Shown piece after piece: positions 55,349-62,729 of a DNA stretch of 64,000 bases; position 1 is the stretch's first letter; each line of letters begins with the position of its first letter. The translations under genes were made by a program, and so were the position numbers. This DNA is from a virus. Location: positions 1 through 64,000 of IMG/VR virus record IMGVR_UViG_3300006931_000002. One strand, given 5' to 3'. The notes beneath the pieces are model-generated. The model had not been told where the DNA came from, made no database searches, and worked only from the letters and a program-made list of their open reading frames with translations.

Positions 55349-55565
55349 CCCCCGCCTGAGTGCGAACAGGCAGGCGGTGACGATGGCGCCATCGGAGTCG
55401 GCTCTCCGCTCGGAACTGATCGCCCTTGTCGAGGCTCTTGAAACCGAAGCGTCGGAGGCCCGCGGCACGTCGAATCTGGCCATGGCCATGGAGGCGTCTG
55501 GCCGGCTGGTGGCCGCCTACCGGCTGCGCCGCGTCTTGAACGGGGAGGACTGGCGCGATGGATGA
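55341..55565 (+). CDS. Small helical protein
   Basis: 74 residues of helix (SALRSELIALVEALETEASE). Overlaps both neighbours by eight bases. Function unknown. Confidence 0.6.
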   Translation: MADPRLSANRQAVTMAPSESALRSELIALVEALETEASEARGTSNLAMAMEASGRLVAAYRLRRVLNGEDWRDG

Positions 55566-56154
55566 TCCTCGCCGCCGGGTGCTGGCCCGTGTCGAAACCG
55601 AGCCGATCCCGGCTGGCCTGTGGGACTCGTTGTCGGACGCGCTGATGGAGACGGCCGCCGGCTTCGGGGTGATGTGCGGCGGCCACGTCGTCGACTGCGC
55701 GGAGGACGGCTGGGAGCCGGCGCCGAGCGTCGAACCTGAGTCGTGGCGTCCGACCGGCGAGATCGAGCGGCTGCGCGCCGCGCTGGCCGAGACTGAAGGC
55801 GACCTTCTTCGACTCGTGCGGTCGATGACTGTTCCGTGGGAGCGGATACCGGAGGCCCGCAGGGAGAAGATCCGCCAGCGGTGCCGCCAGCTTGAAGCGG
55901 AGATCGCGGCCGGGGACCGTCCGGAGCCGATCGGCATGGAAGACCTGACGGTTTGGCTGTGGAAGTTGCTCGCCGCGGTCTTTCCGAACGCGCCAGCGAA
56001 GCCGATCAGCGCCGAGACGATCGCGACCGCTGTGGAGCATCTTGCGGTGCTGCATGATCTAGCCCGGGAGGCCGACCGGCCGTCCACGTTCAAGGAAGAC
56101 GGGCAAACCTTGAACGCAGACGGCGGCCGTTCAACTTTCGACCGTCAAGGTTGA
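55558..56154 (+). CDS. Helical early protein
   Basis: 198 residues; last gene of the + early operon. Coiled-coil segments (IERLRAALAETEGDLLRLVR; REKIRQRCRQLEAEIAAGDR). One GVMCGGHVVDC cluster. Its 3' end carries two hairpins with GTTCAA arms. Function unknown. Confidence 0.65.
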   Translation: MDDPRRRVLARVETEPIPAGLWDSLSDALMETAAGFGVMCGGHVVDCAEDGWEPAPSVEPESWRPTGEIERLRAALAETEGDLLRLVRSMTVPWERIPEARREKIRQRCRQLEAEIAAGDRPEPIGMEDLTVWLWKLLAAVFPNAPAKPISAETIATAVEHLAVLHDLAREADRPSTFKEDGQTLNADGGRSTFDRQG

Positions 56155-56157
56155 ACG
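56087..56157. repeat. Two consecutive CGTTCAA inverted repeats
   Basis: CGTTCAAGG (56087-56095) with CCTTGAACG (56108-56116), then CGTTCAAC (56128-56135) with GTTGAACG (56150-56157). They span the end of the + operon, right before the stop of the convergent lipoprotein gene. They could terminate both or act as protein-binding sites. Confidence 0.65.
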
Positions 56158-56583
56158 TCAGGCCGCGTACCGGGTGATGTCCCCAACCCGGCAGGTGTAG
56201 GGGCCGTTCGCGGTTTGCAGGCTGGAGGCGTCCTGCGGGGAGGATGCCTGTCCGGGTGCGAGGCCGTTGACGGAGACGAGTCCGGTGCCGATCTGGGTTT
56301 TGCCGTCGGGCGATTCCATCACGATGTTGACGATGTAGTTCGACGCCTTCGACGAGTGGTTGGTGACGACCACCTTTGCCGCCGCGAACCCTGCATCGTC
56401 GGGCGCGCAGGCGGTGATGGCGACGTCCTCCGAGTGCGCCGGTCCGGCGCTGGCCTTCGCGGTCGCCCCACCGGTTGAGGTGGAGGCGCTGGCCCCGGTG
56501 GAGGTCTTGCAGGCTGCGAGACTGGCAGCGGCGAGCCCGGCGGCGGCGAGCATCACCCAGCGTCTGTGGTCGTTGCGTGGCAT
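56158..56583 (-). CDS. Secreted lipoprotein
   Basis: 141 residues from ATG 56583, eight bases after AAGGGGGA. Signal peptide with lipobox LAAC (MLAAAGLAAASLAACKTSTG). The mature part begins Ser/Thr/Ala-rich, then a beta-sandwich (AKVVVTNHSSKASNYIVNIV; PYTCRVGDITRYAA) with a cysteine pair, recalling FxLYD-type lipoproteins. Such lipoprotein genes at the rim of early operons are often expressed in the prophage state and can block superinfection (inference). Confidence 0.75.
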   Translation of the reverse strand: MPRNDHRRWVMLAAAGLAAASLAACKTSTGASASTSTGGATAKASAGPAHSEDVAITACAPDDAGFAAAKVVVTNHSSKASNYIVNIVMESPDGKTQIGTGLVSVNGLAPGQASSPQDASSLQTANGPYTCRVGDITRYAA

Positions 56584-56710
56584 GTGCATTCCCCCTTGCG
56601 ATGTTGGCGGGGGGACGGTAGCGCACGTTTGCTCACAAGACAGCCACCGGGGGTGACCGATCGAACACAGGTTCGATGGAGGCGGGTGAACGCCCTCCAT
56701 CCGGAGGACG

Positions 56711-56899
56711 CTAGACGTGCGAGCCGGTCCCCGGGCAGGTCCGCCGGGTCTTCGGATGCTGGTGATCTGAAATGACCCCAGCAGTTGCCCACACCGTCGA
56801 ATCGCATGCGCCACACGTCGCCCACTGACCCTTGGCGCGTCCATCGTCATACTCCGGATCGGCATCATCCTGATCTGGCTGCCTACCCCACTTGGCCAA
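56711..56899 (-). CDS. Small zinc-binding hypothetical protein
   Basis: 62 residues from TTG 56899 with GGAAAGGA upstream (start uncertain). WATCGACDSTVWATAG and a final Cys/His (HQHPKTRRTCPG) form a probable zinc site. Follows the gene at 56905-57417. Confidence 0.5.
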   Translation of the reverse strand: MAKWGRQPDQDDADPEYDDGRAKGQWATCGACDSTVWATAGVISDHQHPKTRRTCPGTGSHV

Positions 56900-56904
56900 G
56901 ACGA

Positions 56905-57417
56905 TCAGATCCTTTCCGTGGTGATGTACTCGCGATCTGCCCGTAGAGGCTGACCCGCAGACAGCGTATAGACGAAAAGCAGGCAAATCTCCGCACCCGA
57001 GTGGAAATCCACGCTGATGCCAGGCCGCCGGACCGAGGTCTTCCCTTCACCGAGCGAGTGGCGGCGCACCCGTGCGATCTCCCGAGAGCCGCCATTGGTG
57101 ACAACCGCGGCGAGCCAGCCTTCAAAGGCCGCCACATCGACCTTGCCTGACGTCACGTCGAGGCGGGGCAGCGTCACAGGGGGCAACGCGGCGGCACCTT
57201 CGACGATCCGCTCGCCACCCACATCGCCGCCGGGCGGGCTGGCCCGCACGGTCTGAACGTAGATCTGCGCCCCTGTTGTGAACCGGAACCGGACCCCAGC
57301 AGGCTTGTCGTGGAACTGGTCGGTGTCGTCGGCGAACGTGACCGCCAGGTCGATTGCCGGGTCAGCGGCCTCGGCGATCTGCCCCATCAGGTAGGTGGTG
57401 AAGCGTGGCAATCGCAT
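56905..57417 (-). CDS. Hypothetical protein
   Basis: 170 residues from ATG 57417 (GGAGG site). Beta-rich with LAVTFADDTDQFHDKPAGVR and a helix IARVRRHSLGEGKTSVRR. No recognised family; no membrane segment. Confidence 0.65.
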   Translation of the reverse strand: MRLPRFTTYLMGQIAEAADPAIDLAVTFADDTDQFHDKPAGVRFRFTTGAQIYVQTVRASPPGGDVGGERIVEGAAALPPVTLPRLDVTSGKVDVAAFEGWLAAVVTNGGSREIARVRRHSLGEGKTSVRRPGISVDFHSGAEICLLFVYTLSAGQPLRADREYITTERI

Positions 57418-57495
57418 GCGTCCTCCGGGTTGCTGGTTGTCCCTGACGGTAGGGCGGGCAACCCGGAACAACACAAACCGAAAGTGCGTGTCGCG

Positions 57496-57756
57496 TCACG
57501 AGATGTCCGTGTTGTCCCGTTCCGCACGCCACCCGGGTCTGTTGCGGTCGAGCCATGGCTCCACATCTCGCCGGCGCCATACCCTCACGCGCCCGTCCAC
57601 GGACGTCCACCACGGCGCCGGGAAGTCCCGATAGCGCGAGAAGTGGTAGGCGCGGGTCTTCGCCACGCCCAGCCACAGCCGAATCTCGGCAATGGTGATC
57701 AGCTCGCCTGGGGCTGCCCGGCCGTCGTCTGCCCCCTGCCCGTCGGTGCTGTCCAC
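57496..57756 (-). CDS. AlpA/excisionase-type HTH protein
   Basis: 86 residues from GTG 57756. ITIAEIRLWLGVAKTRAYHF is a MerR-type helix-turn-helix and RVRVWRRRDVEPWLDRNRPG the recognition wing of small excisionase (Xis/AlpA) proteins of actinobacterial elements. It may direct excision or regulate integration genes, although serine integrases usually use unrelated directionality factors. Divergent from 57934. Confidence 0.75.
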   Translation of the reverse strand: MDSTDGQGADDGRAAPGELITIAEIRLWLGVAKTRAYHFSRYRDFPAPWWTSVDGRVRVWRRRDVEPWLDRNRPGWRAERDNTDIS

Positions 57757-57878
57757 AGGTTCACACGCTGGGGCTGACCGTGCGGTTCCCCCGTACGTAC
57801 TTCCGACATGGTCCTCGACGCGCTAACCTGACGTCCCAGTCGCGCGCCGCAACGGTCGCGTTGCTTTGAGACAGAAAA

Positions 57879-57910
57879 GCCCCGGGCAGGCTGGCGGGCC
57901 GACCCGGGGC
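57879..57910 (+). promoter_or_regulatory. Leader hairpin before 57934
   Basis: GCCCCGGG (57879-57886) pairs with CCCGGGGC (57903-57910), 24 bases before the start and just upstream of its ribosome site. Possible attenuator or terminator. The remaining gap from 57757 holds no coding frame. Confidence 0.4.
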
Positions 57911-57933
57911 ACGACGCCATCGGAGGGCGCCGT

Positions 57934-58362
57934 ATGTCCACATCATCCCCGACGGACCCTGCGCCGGACCAGTCCACGCCCAGACCACAGCGAACGTCCC
58001 GCGACGGCGGATTCTCGATCTGGCACAGCCACGTGACCGATGGCTGGGAAGCCCGAATCGCGATCGGCACATCAGTGTTGGACCTGGTCCGCGGCCTGTC
58101 CATGTACCTACCCGGCGGGGTGCGGCTCGTCGACACCCGACCTGATGACGGCTCTGGAATGGCGCTACTGGTGTTTGAGCCGGACGAGCCGGACGGCGTC
58201 GTTGACCGGATGCTCGCCGCGGACCGCGCGGAGCTGGGTGCAGACCTGGCCACGCTGAACCTTGAGGCCGGGCTCGCCGCGATCGTCGGCACACAGCCGG
58301 ATGGCGAGACGACGCCGGACGCTGCCGGCTCACAGCCGGACCTGCATGGGGCGTCGTCGTGA
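57934..58362 (+). CDS. Hypothetical protein, paralogous pair member 1
   Basis: 142 residues, CGGAGGG site. The core HVTDGWEARIAIGTSVLDLV followed by RGLSMYLPGGVRLVD matches the next gene in order and spacing. Disordered C-terminus. Function unknown. Confidence 0.65.
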   Translation: MSTSSPTDPAPDQSTPRPQRTSRDGGFSIWHSHVTDGWEARIAIGTSVLDLVRGLSMYLPGGVRLVDTRPDDGSGMALLVFEPDEPDGVVDRMLAADRAELGADLATLNLEAGLAAIVGTQPDGETTPDAAGSQPDLHGASS

Positions 58363-58583
58363 ACGGCCCGTCGGTCGTCGTCATAACCCACACCGCCGGC
58401 TCCGACGACTGGGAGGTCCGTGTCCCCGTCCGTATCCCGTCGGCTGCGCTGATCTGGGGTCTTCGGACGCTTCCGTCCGGGCTGGGGCTGAACACTGCCG
58501 GCCCGGACGTCGAGGACGAAGAGGCGTTGCTGTTCCAGTTCACCCGGCTCAACCCGGCCACTGCCCGCGATTCCAAGGACTAG
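58359..58583 (+). CDS. Hypothetical protein, paralogous pair member 2
   Basis: 74 residues from GTG 58359 (overlap GTGA). THTAGSDDWEVRVPVRIPSA and WGLRTLPSGLGLNTAGPD parallel member 1; EEALLFQF parallels its ALLVFE. Function unknown. Confidence 0.65.
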   Translation: MNGPSVVVITHTAGSDDWEVRVPVRIPSAALIWGLRTLPSGLGLNTAGPDVEDEEALLFQFTRLNPATARDSKD

Positions 58584-58623
58584 CGTCCCGCCGATCCCAC
58601 ACGCTTCACGGGGAGACACACGT

Positions 58624-59610
58624 GTGCCACCGTCCGCCCGCACCGGACAGGAGATGTCCTTGGACCACACCGACCGCCGCCGCATCCTCACCGCTGGGAT
58701 TCTCCTCCCGGTGGGCCTCTTGACCGCCGGAGGAACAGTCGGCGCCAGCACGACCAGCGTCCGCACCGACATCGACACGGGTGTTGCCGGCATAGTCGCC
58801 CGCTGGGAGTCGACGAACCTCGTCGACGTCCTCAACGCCACCCACCACTGGGCGTACCTGTGCCGCCAGCTCGGCAGCAGGGGCCGAGACTGGCAGTTGA
58901 CCACAGGGCGGGTGGCGCTGCTCTCAGCCCGCGCACATGCCGACCTGGGCGAAACAACCATGGCGCTTGCCGAAGCGCAGAAAGCCCGGGTTTTGGGCCG
59001 GGCCTGCGGCGACACGGCCACCGAAGCCGAAGCGACACTCGTCGCAGCAGAGGTTCATGACGCGGCCACCCCAACGTCGGCGATCCCCCTACAGATGACA
59101 CGGGCCGCACGGCGCCGCGCCGGCACATCGTGGCTGGGTGTAGCCGCCGCGTCGATCGAAGCGGCGATCCTCGCACGGGGAGGACCGGGCTCCGCATCCG
59201 ACGTGATCGACGTGCTGCGGGACGCGGACACAGCAGCCCGGCTGCTGCCCGAACCGCGACCCGGCGAGTTCAGCCCCGGCCAGCTTGCCGCGTTCGGCGG
59301 CTGTGCTCTGATCCGAGCGGGAAGGCCTGACGAGGCGACGGACCGTCTCTCTGACGCCGTGTTCGACGAGCACGCTGCTCCGGGGATGGCGTCGGCGGTG
59401 CTTGTCTACCGGGCTTCGGCGGCGGTCGCCGGCCGCCGGTTCGATGAGGGTGCGGCGCTTGCCGGGCGGGCGTTGGACGTGTCCGCCCAGAGGCCCACTG
59501 CATGGCTGGCCGCGTCGGTACGGGGTCAGGCGCAGACGGCAGGCGGTAAGGGCGGGTATGACGCCCTGGTCGGCCGACTCGGTGGTTGGCCTGCGGCGGC
59601 AACGGTCTGA
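58624..59610 (+). CDS. TPR-like protein resembling a regulator without its HTH
   Basis: 328 residues from GTG 58624 (GGGGAGA site; ATG 58654 possible). RRRILTAGILLPVGLLTAGG resembles the linker of Streptomyces XRE-TPR regulators, and the remainder (VDVLNATHHWAYLCRQLGSR, ALLSARAHADLGETTMALAE) is their TPR-rich half. The N-terminal HTH is absent. It may have lost DNA binding or act as a signal-sensing partner. Confidence 0.65.
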   Translation: MPPSARTGQEMSLDHTDRRRILTAGILLPVGLLTAGGTVGASTTSVRTDIDTGVAGIVARWESTNLVDVLNATHHWAYLCRQLGSRGRDWQLTTGRVALLSARAHADLGETTMALAEAQKARVLGRACGDTATEAEATLVAAEVHDAATPTSAIPLQMTRAARRRAGTSWLGVAAASIEAAILARGGPGSASDVIDVLRDADTAARLLPEPRPGEFSPGQLAAFGGCALIRAGRPDEATDRLSDAVFDEHAAPGMASAVLVYRASAAVAGRRFDEGAALAGRALDVSAQRPTAWLAASVRGQAQTAGGKGGYDALVGRLGGWPAAATV

Positions 59611-59962
59611 GGGGGCGGCGGATGGTCAACTCCTGCGGGACCTGCACTGGGCGGCAGAATTGAGTGCCTACGGCGAGCCGTCACCACCCAGACAGCCGTG
59701 CATCCGGTTCGCCGCGATCCCCTGTCCGACCTGTCGGGTGGAGCGGGAAGCGGTCGCGAAGGAACAGGCGGCAGGCACGTTCGTCGCCACCCGCTCCCGG
59801 CCGGGGGCGAAGAACAACCTGCGGCCCCTAGGTGCGCGGCCTGCGGGCTGCACCTGTCGGACCGTCTGGAAGGCGGGTGAGGGGCCGGAGGCCGCCCGGG
59901 AGCGGCAGGGGTGGGGCGAGACCCGACCGTCGACACCCCAGGACGCCGGACCGCCTGTTTGA
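59582..59962 (+). CDS. Cys-containing hypothetical protein
   Basis: 126 residues if GTG 59582 is used (start uncertain; it overlaps the previous gene). CIRFAAIPCPTCRVEREAVA and PAGCTCRTVWKAGEG carry Cys pairs; basic centre (TRSRPGAKNNLRPL). Convergent with the next gene, five bases apart. Confidence 0.55.
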   Translation: MVGLRRQRSEGAADGQLLRDLHWAAELSAYGEPSPPRQPCIRFAAIPCPTCRVEREAVAKEQAAGTFVATRSRPGAKNNLRPLGARPAGCTCRTVWKAGEGPEAARERQGWGETRPSTPQDAGPPV

Positions 59963-59966
59963 GCGC

Positions 59967-60911
59967 TCACGCGGCTTTGGTCGGGTAGACCGAGCCGGTG
60001 CGTTCCAAACGTTCCAGCCGCGTGAGTACCACGGCGGCAGGGTCGGTGACGCACGCCAACATGCCGGCGAACGCCGGATCGAGGAACAGATCGTTGAGGA
60101 TGTCGAACCAGCCGTAGCGACACATCCGCGCCAACCGTTCGAGCAATGATCGGCGGGTGCGCGAGTCGCATTCGGGGATGTCGAGATCGGCAGGCCAAAG
60201 CAGGTCGAGTAGCCAGTCGGCGTCGTCGTACGAGTCGTCCCGGTCGGCCGCGGGCAGCGGTGGGGTGGCCTCTTCGGTGCGCTGTTCGCCTCGGGTCGCG
60301 GGTGGTGGGGTGGCCTCGCGCGCACGCGCCCGCGCGGTCTGTGGTTGCGCTGGTTCAACTGCGGCGTGCTCCTTCGTCGCCCGCGACGCGAGGGGATCAT
60401 CGTTGGCGTCGCCGCCGACGAAGGAGGTGGCCGCAGTTCCCGCGCTGGCAACTGCTACGTGGTCGCCTTCGGCTCCCCATATCTCTTCTGAGTGCGCAAC
60501 CAACTTGCCGACAACTTCGGCCATTTTGTCGGTTGCTGGTTGCCGACAACTCTGCGGGACGGTGGGCAGCCGGTTGCCTGCTACCTCCGGCACGGACGCC
60601 CGGTAGAGCGCCTTCCGGCCGTTGCCTCCGCGCCGAACATGGACTAGCCATCCGGTCTTGACCAGTTGCGCCTTGTGATAGCCAACGGTCCGGTCGGGCA
60701 TGCCGGTGGCGGAAGCGATCGCGGCGTTCGACGCGGAGAGGACGCCGTCTGGCGTCATCAGTTCGGCGAGGTCGCGGGCGGTTGCTCGGAACACGCGGGC
60801 GGACGCTGGCCACTCGGCGGCACGGATGGCCCGTAGCCAGCCTGAGCGGTCTGTGGTGGGCGTGGTCTCAGTCGCCGCATGTGAGGGCTCGGAACAGCTA
60901 GAATTGGGCAC
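59967..60911 (-). CDS. Second initiator-like HTH protein
   Basis: 314 residues from GTG 60911. N-terminal winged helix (SASNAAIASATGMPDRTVGY HKAQLVKTGW; about 60-92), a disordered Ala/Pro/Thr-rich middle (about 150-220), and a C-terminal helical domain (DWLLDLLWPADLDIPE; RRSLLERLARMCRYGWFDIL). This resembles plasmid/phage replication-initiation or helix-turn-helix proteins and parallels the layout of 44155-45312. The coding DNA holds two exact TTGCCGACAACT repeats and an inverted relative. Function as initiator is inference. Confidence 0.6.
   Translation of the reverse strand: MPNSSCSEPSHAATETTPTTDRSGWLRAIRAAEWPASARVFRATARDLAELMTPDGVLSASNAAIASATGMPDRTVGYHKAQLVKTGWLVHVRRGGNGRKALYRASVPEVAGNRLPTVPQSCRQPATDKMAEVVGKLVAHSEEIWGAEGDHVAVASAGTAATSFVGGDANDDPLASRATKEHAAVEPAQPQTARARAREATPPPATRGEQRTEEATPPLPAADRDDSYDDADWLLDLLWPADLDIPECDSRTRRSLLERLARMCRYGWFDILNDLFLDPAFAGMLACVTDPAAVVLTRLERLERTGSVYPTKAA
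60505..60551. repeat. Iteron-like repeats inside the second initiator-like gene
   Basis: TTGCCGACAACT occurs at 60505-60516 and 60540-60551, 35 bp apart, with the inverted TTGTCGG at 60526-60532 between them. Confidence 0.6.
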
Positions 60912-61095
60912 GTCGGCCTCGTAGTCCTCTTCGTCGGTGGTGCAGGTCGGCCCGACCCCGGCAGGCGCGCCAACGCCTCCGGGGTCATACTTTTGTCCCG
61001 ATTCTACTGGTAGCCGAACAGATGTGCGGTTCGCCTACCTGGGCGGGGTCACTCCTTTCCGCCGCCAGGTGACAGTCACGTTTCGAACGCATGTA

Positions 61096-61105
61096 CGTGA
61101 TCACG
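61096..61105. promoter_or_regulatory. Palindrome in the divergent control region
   Basis: CGTGATCACG, a perfect 10-bp palindrome, with further CACGACGTG and ACGTGACGTG direct repeats at 61104-61125. It lies in the 297-base gap between the second initiator-like gene (-) and the GntR gene (+). No coding frame in the gap. Confidence 0.45.
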
Positions 61106-61185
61106 ACGTGCCGCTACGTGACGTGTCCGTGAGAACACCTACTGACCGCTCCAGGCGGCTAGGCTGGGGGCACTGTACCGGTAAA

Positions 61186-61197
61186 CCCGTTAACGGG
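61186..61197 (+). promoter_or_regulatory. Operator-like palindrome before the GntR gene
   Basis: CCCGTTAACGGG, a perfect 12-bp palindrome, ends 12 bases before GTG 61209 and touches its ribosome site GGGAGG. A possible -10 TAGGCT is at 61170-61175. Typical of a self-repressed regulator. Confidence 0.6.
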
Positions 61198-61208
61198 AGG
61201 ACCACATC

Positions 61209-61967
61209 GTGATCAGCCGCCAAGACTCCCGCCCGGCCTACCTTCAGATCGCGGACGACCTCCGCGAGGACATCGAGTCGCGCCGACTGGCAGCCGGCGC
61301 GCAACTGCCTACCATCGCCGAGCTTGTCGAGCGGTACGACGTCGGCACGAACACTGTCGTGCGCGCCATTGGCCATCTCCGCTCGCTCGGCCTAGTGGAA
61401 TCCCGCCAGGGGATGGGCAGCTACGTGCGCGAGGTTCAGCCCTGGATCGCGATCTCGTCGGAGTGGTGGTCGCCTCCCGGCAACGGAGAGTCGGACCACT
61501 GGACGCGGGTCAACCGGGAGCACGGCCACACGGGCTCCCAGGACGTCATCTTCGTTGGCACCCGCGTGCCGCCCGAGCGGATTCGCGACGAGATGGGCCT
61601 TGGCGACGATGGCACGGCGGTTCTTCGGGACAGGGTCCTGTTCCAGGACGGCTTGCCGATGCAGCTCGCCCGTAGCTGGTTCCCGCACGCGGTGGCCGAT
61701 GGAACCCCGCTTGCCGAAAGCCGGAAGATCAAGGGTGGGACGCCGCGGATTCTCGCCGAGCTGGCCGAGCCCCCAGTGGAAGTGCGGAAGGAGACTGTCG
61801 CCCGACCGCCGACGCAGGCCGAGCGTACGGCCCTCAACCTCCCGGAGGGCATCCCGGTCCTGGACATATTGATGACCGTGGTCAACGGGTCGGGCGAGGT
61901 GATCGAGGTCGGGGAGGTCGTCGCCCGTGGCGACCGACACCGACTTCGGGATCGCCATCCCGCCTGA
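61209..61967 (+). CDS. GntR/HutC-type regulator (KorSA/TraR-like)
   Basis: 252 residues from GTG 61209 (GGGAGG site). N-terminal winged helix (RPAYLQIADDLREDIESRRL, LPTIAELVERYDVGTNTVVR, GLVESRQGMGSYV) and a UTRA-like effector domain (VLRDRVLFQDGLPMQLARSW; TQAERTALNLPEGIPVLDIL). Regulators of this type control transfer and kill genes on Streptomyces conjugative plasmids and pSAM2-like elements. Here it may repress the WhiB/transfer operon or its own promoter. Confidence 0.85.
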   Translation: MISRQDSRPAYLQIADDLREDIESRRLAAGAQLPTIAELVERYDVGTNTVVRAIGHLRSLGLVESRQGMGSYVREVQPWIAISSEWWSPPGNGESDHWTRVNREHGHTGSQDVIFVGTRVPPERIRDEMGLGDDGTAVLRDRVLFQDGLPMQLARSWFPHAVADGTPLAESRKIKGGTPRILAELAEPPVEVRKETVARPPTQAERTALNLPEGIPVLDILMTVVNGSGEVIEVGEVVARGDRHRLRDRHPA

Positions 61968-62057
61968 GCCGGAGTCGGCTGCGCGGAGCGCAACTGGCTC
62001 GTATGGGGTCTTGTGGCTTTGTGGGGTAACGGGGTAAAGTCGCGATCACGGCCTAGC

Positions 62058-62099
62058 GGACCCTCGGCGTCAGCCGGCAAGCATCAACGCCGAGGGTCC
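62058..62099 (+). terminator. Long hairpin after the GntR gene
   Basis: GGACCCTCGGCGT (62058-62070) pairs perfectly over 13 bp with its complement at 62087-62099, loop 16 bases. No T tract follows. It could be a terminator or a leader structure of the micro-gene operon starting at 62139. Confidence 0.6.
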
Positions 62100-62138
62100 T
62101 AGGTCGGCCCGTTCCTGCTGTCACAGGAGGCCCGACCC

Positions 62139-62273
62139 GTGTCCCATCATCCCCTTTCCTTCGTCCCCAACCCGCCGTCCGGTCCCGCGTCCGATCCGTC
62201 CAGCCCCGACGAGGAGGCCGCCGCCGCGACCCTCGCCGAGATGCTTGGCACCGCCGAGGACACCGACCAGTGA
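62139..62273 (+). CDS. Micro-gene 1 of the integrase-proximal train
   Basis: 44 residues from GTG 62139 after ACAGGAGG (SHHPLSFVPNPPSGPASDPS). Acidic, Ala-rich C-terminus (EEAAAATLAEMLGTAEDTDQ). Overlaps the next start (GTGA). Function unknown. Confidence 0.55.
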   Translation: MSHHPLSFVPNPPSGPASDPSSPDEEAAAATLAEMLGTAEDTDQ

Positions 62274-62416
62274 GCGCCGACAAGAAGGCGACCACCCCGC
62301 CCCCCGACCCGAACACGCTTCTCCGCGAGCTGGACACCGACGGCCGGATGGGCCAGCAGGTCCGCGACCGCTTCTTCGGCCAGTCGCTCCGCGGCGGGGA
62401 AGGCGGCACCCGGTGA
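62270..62416 (+). CDS. Micro-gene 2 of the integrase-proximal train
   Basis: 48 residues from GTG 62270 (SADKKATTPPPDPNTLLREL). One helix, charged. Overlaps both neighbours by four bases. Function unknown. Confidence 0.55.
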   Translation: MSADKKATTPPPDPNTLLRELDTDGRMGQQVRDRFFGQSLRGGEGGTR

Positions 62417-62583
62417 GCGGCCTCGAAGGCTCGGTGGGCACCTGCTCCAACGACGGCTGCAACGGCACCGTCTGGATCGGCCCGTCGGGCTCGGAGGTTC
62501 ACGCCAACAACCAGCCCTGCCCGGCGACCGGCCAGTGGGCTGTCAACCCGAAGCTCACCGCAGCACAGGCGGCGGGCCGGTGA
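62413..62583 (+). CDS. Micro-gene 3, Cys-containing
   Basis: 56 residues from GTG 62413 (SGLEGSVGTCSNDGCNGTVW). TCSNDGCNGTVWIG and a later Cys give a small zinc-ribbon-like fold. Overlaps both neighbours by four bases. Confidence 0.55.
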   Translation: MSGLEGSVGTCSNDGCNGTVWIGPSGSEVHANNQPCPATGQWAVNPKLTAAQAAGR

Positions 62584-62729
62584 CCGTCAACGACGACAAC
62601 TCACGTGAGGCTGTCGACCTCGACCCGCGGGTTCAGGTCGAAACACTGAAGGAACGGCTTGACCCGCTGGCGGCCATCCAGGAGCGGGTCGCCGAGGGTG
62701 AGAAGCGCGGGAAGGGCGGCAAGCGGTGA
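62580..62729 (+). CDS. Micro-gene 4, basic tail
   Basis: 49 residues from GTG 62580 (TVNDDNSREAVDLDPRVQVE). Helix plus basic C-terminus (GEKRGKGGKR). Overlaps both neighbours by four bases. Confidence 0.55.
   Translation: MTVNDDNSREAVDLDPRVQVETLKERLDPLAAIQERVAEGEKRGKGGKR

Noticed and set aside
54153-56093. Minus-strand frame of 646 codons across the last + early genes
   Set aside because: Ser/Arg/Pro-rich shadow; six coupled + genes with ribosome sites explain the region.
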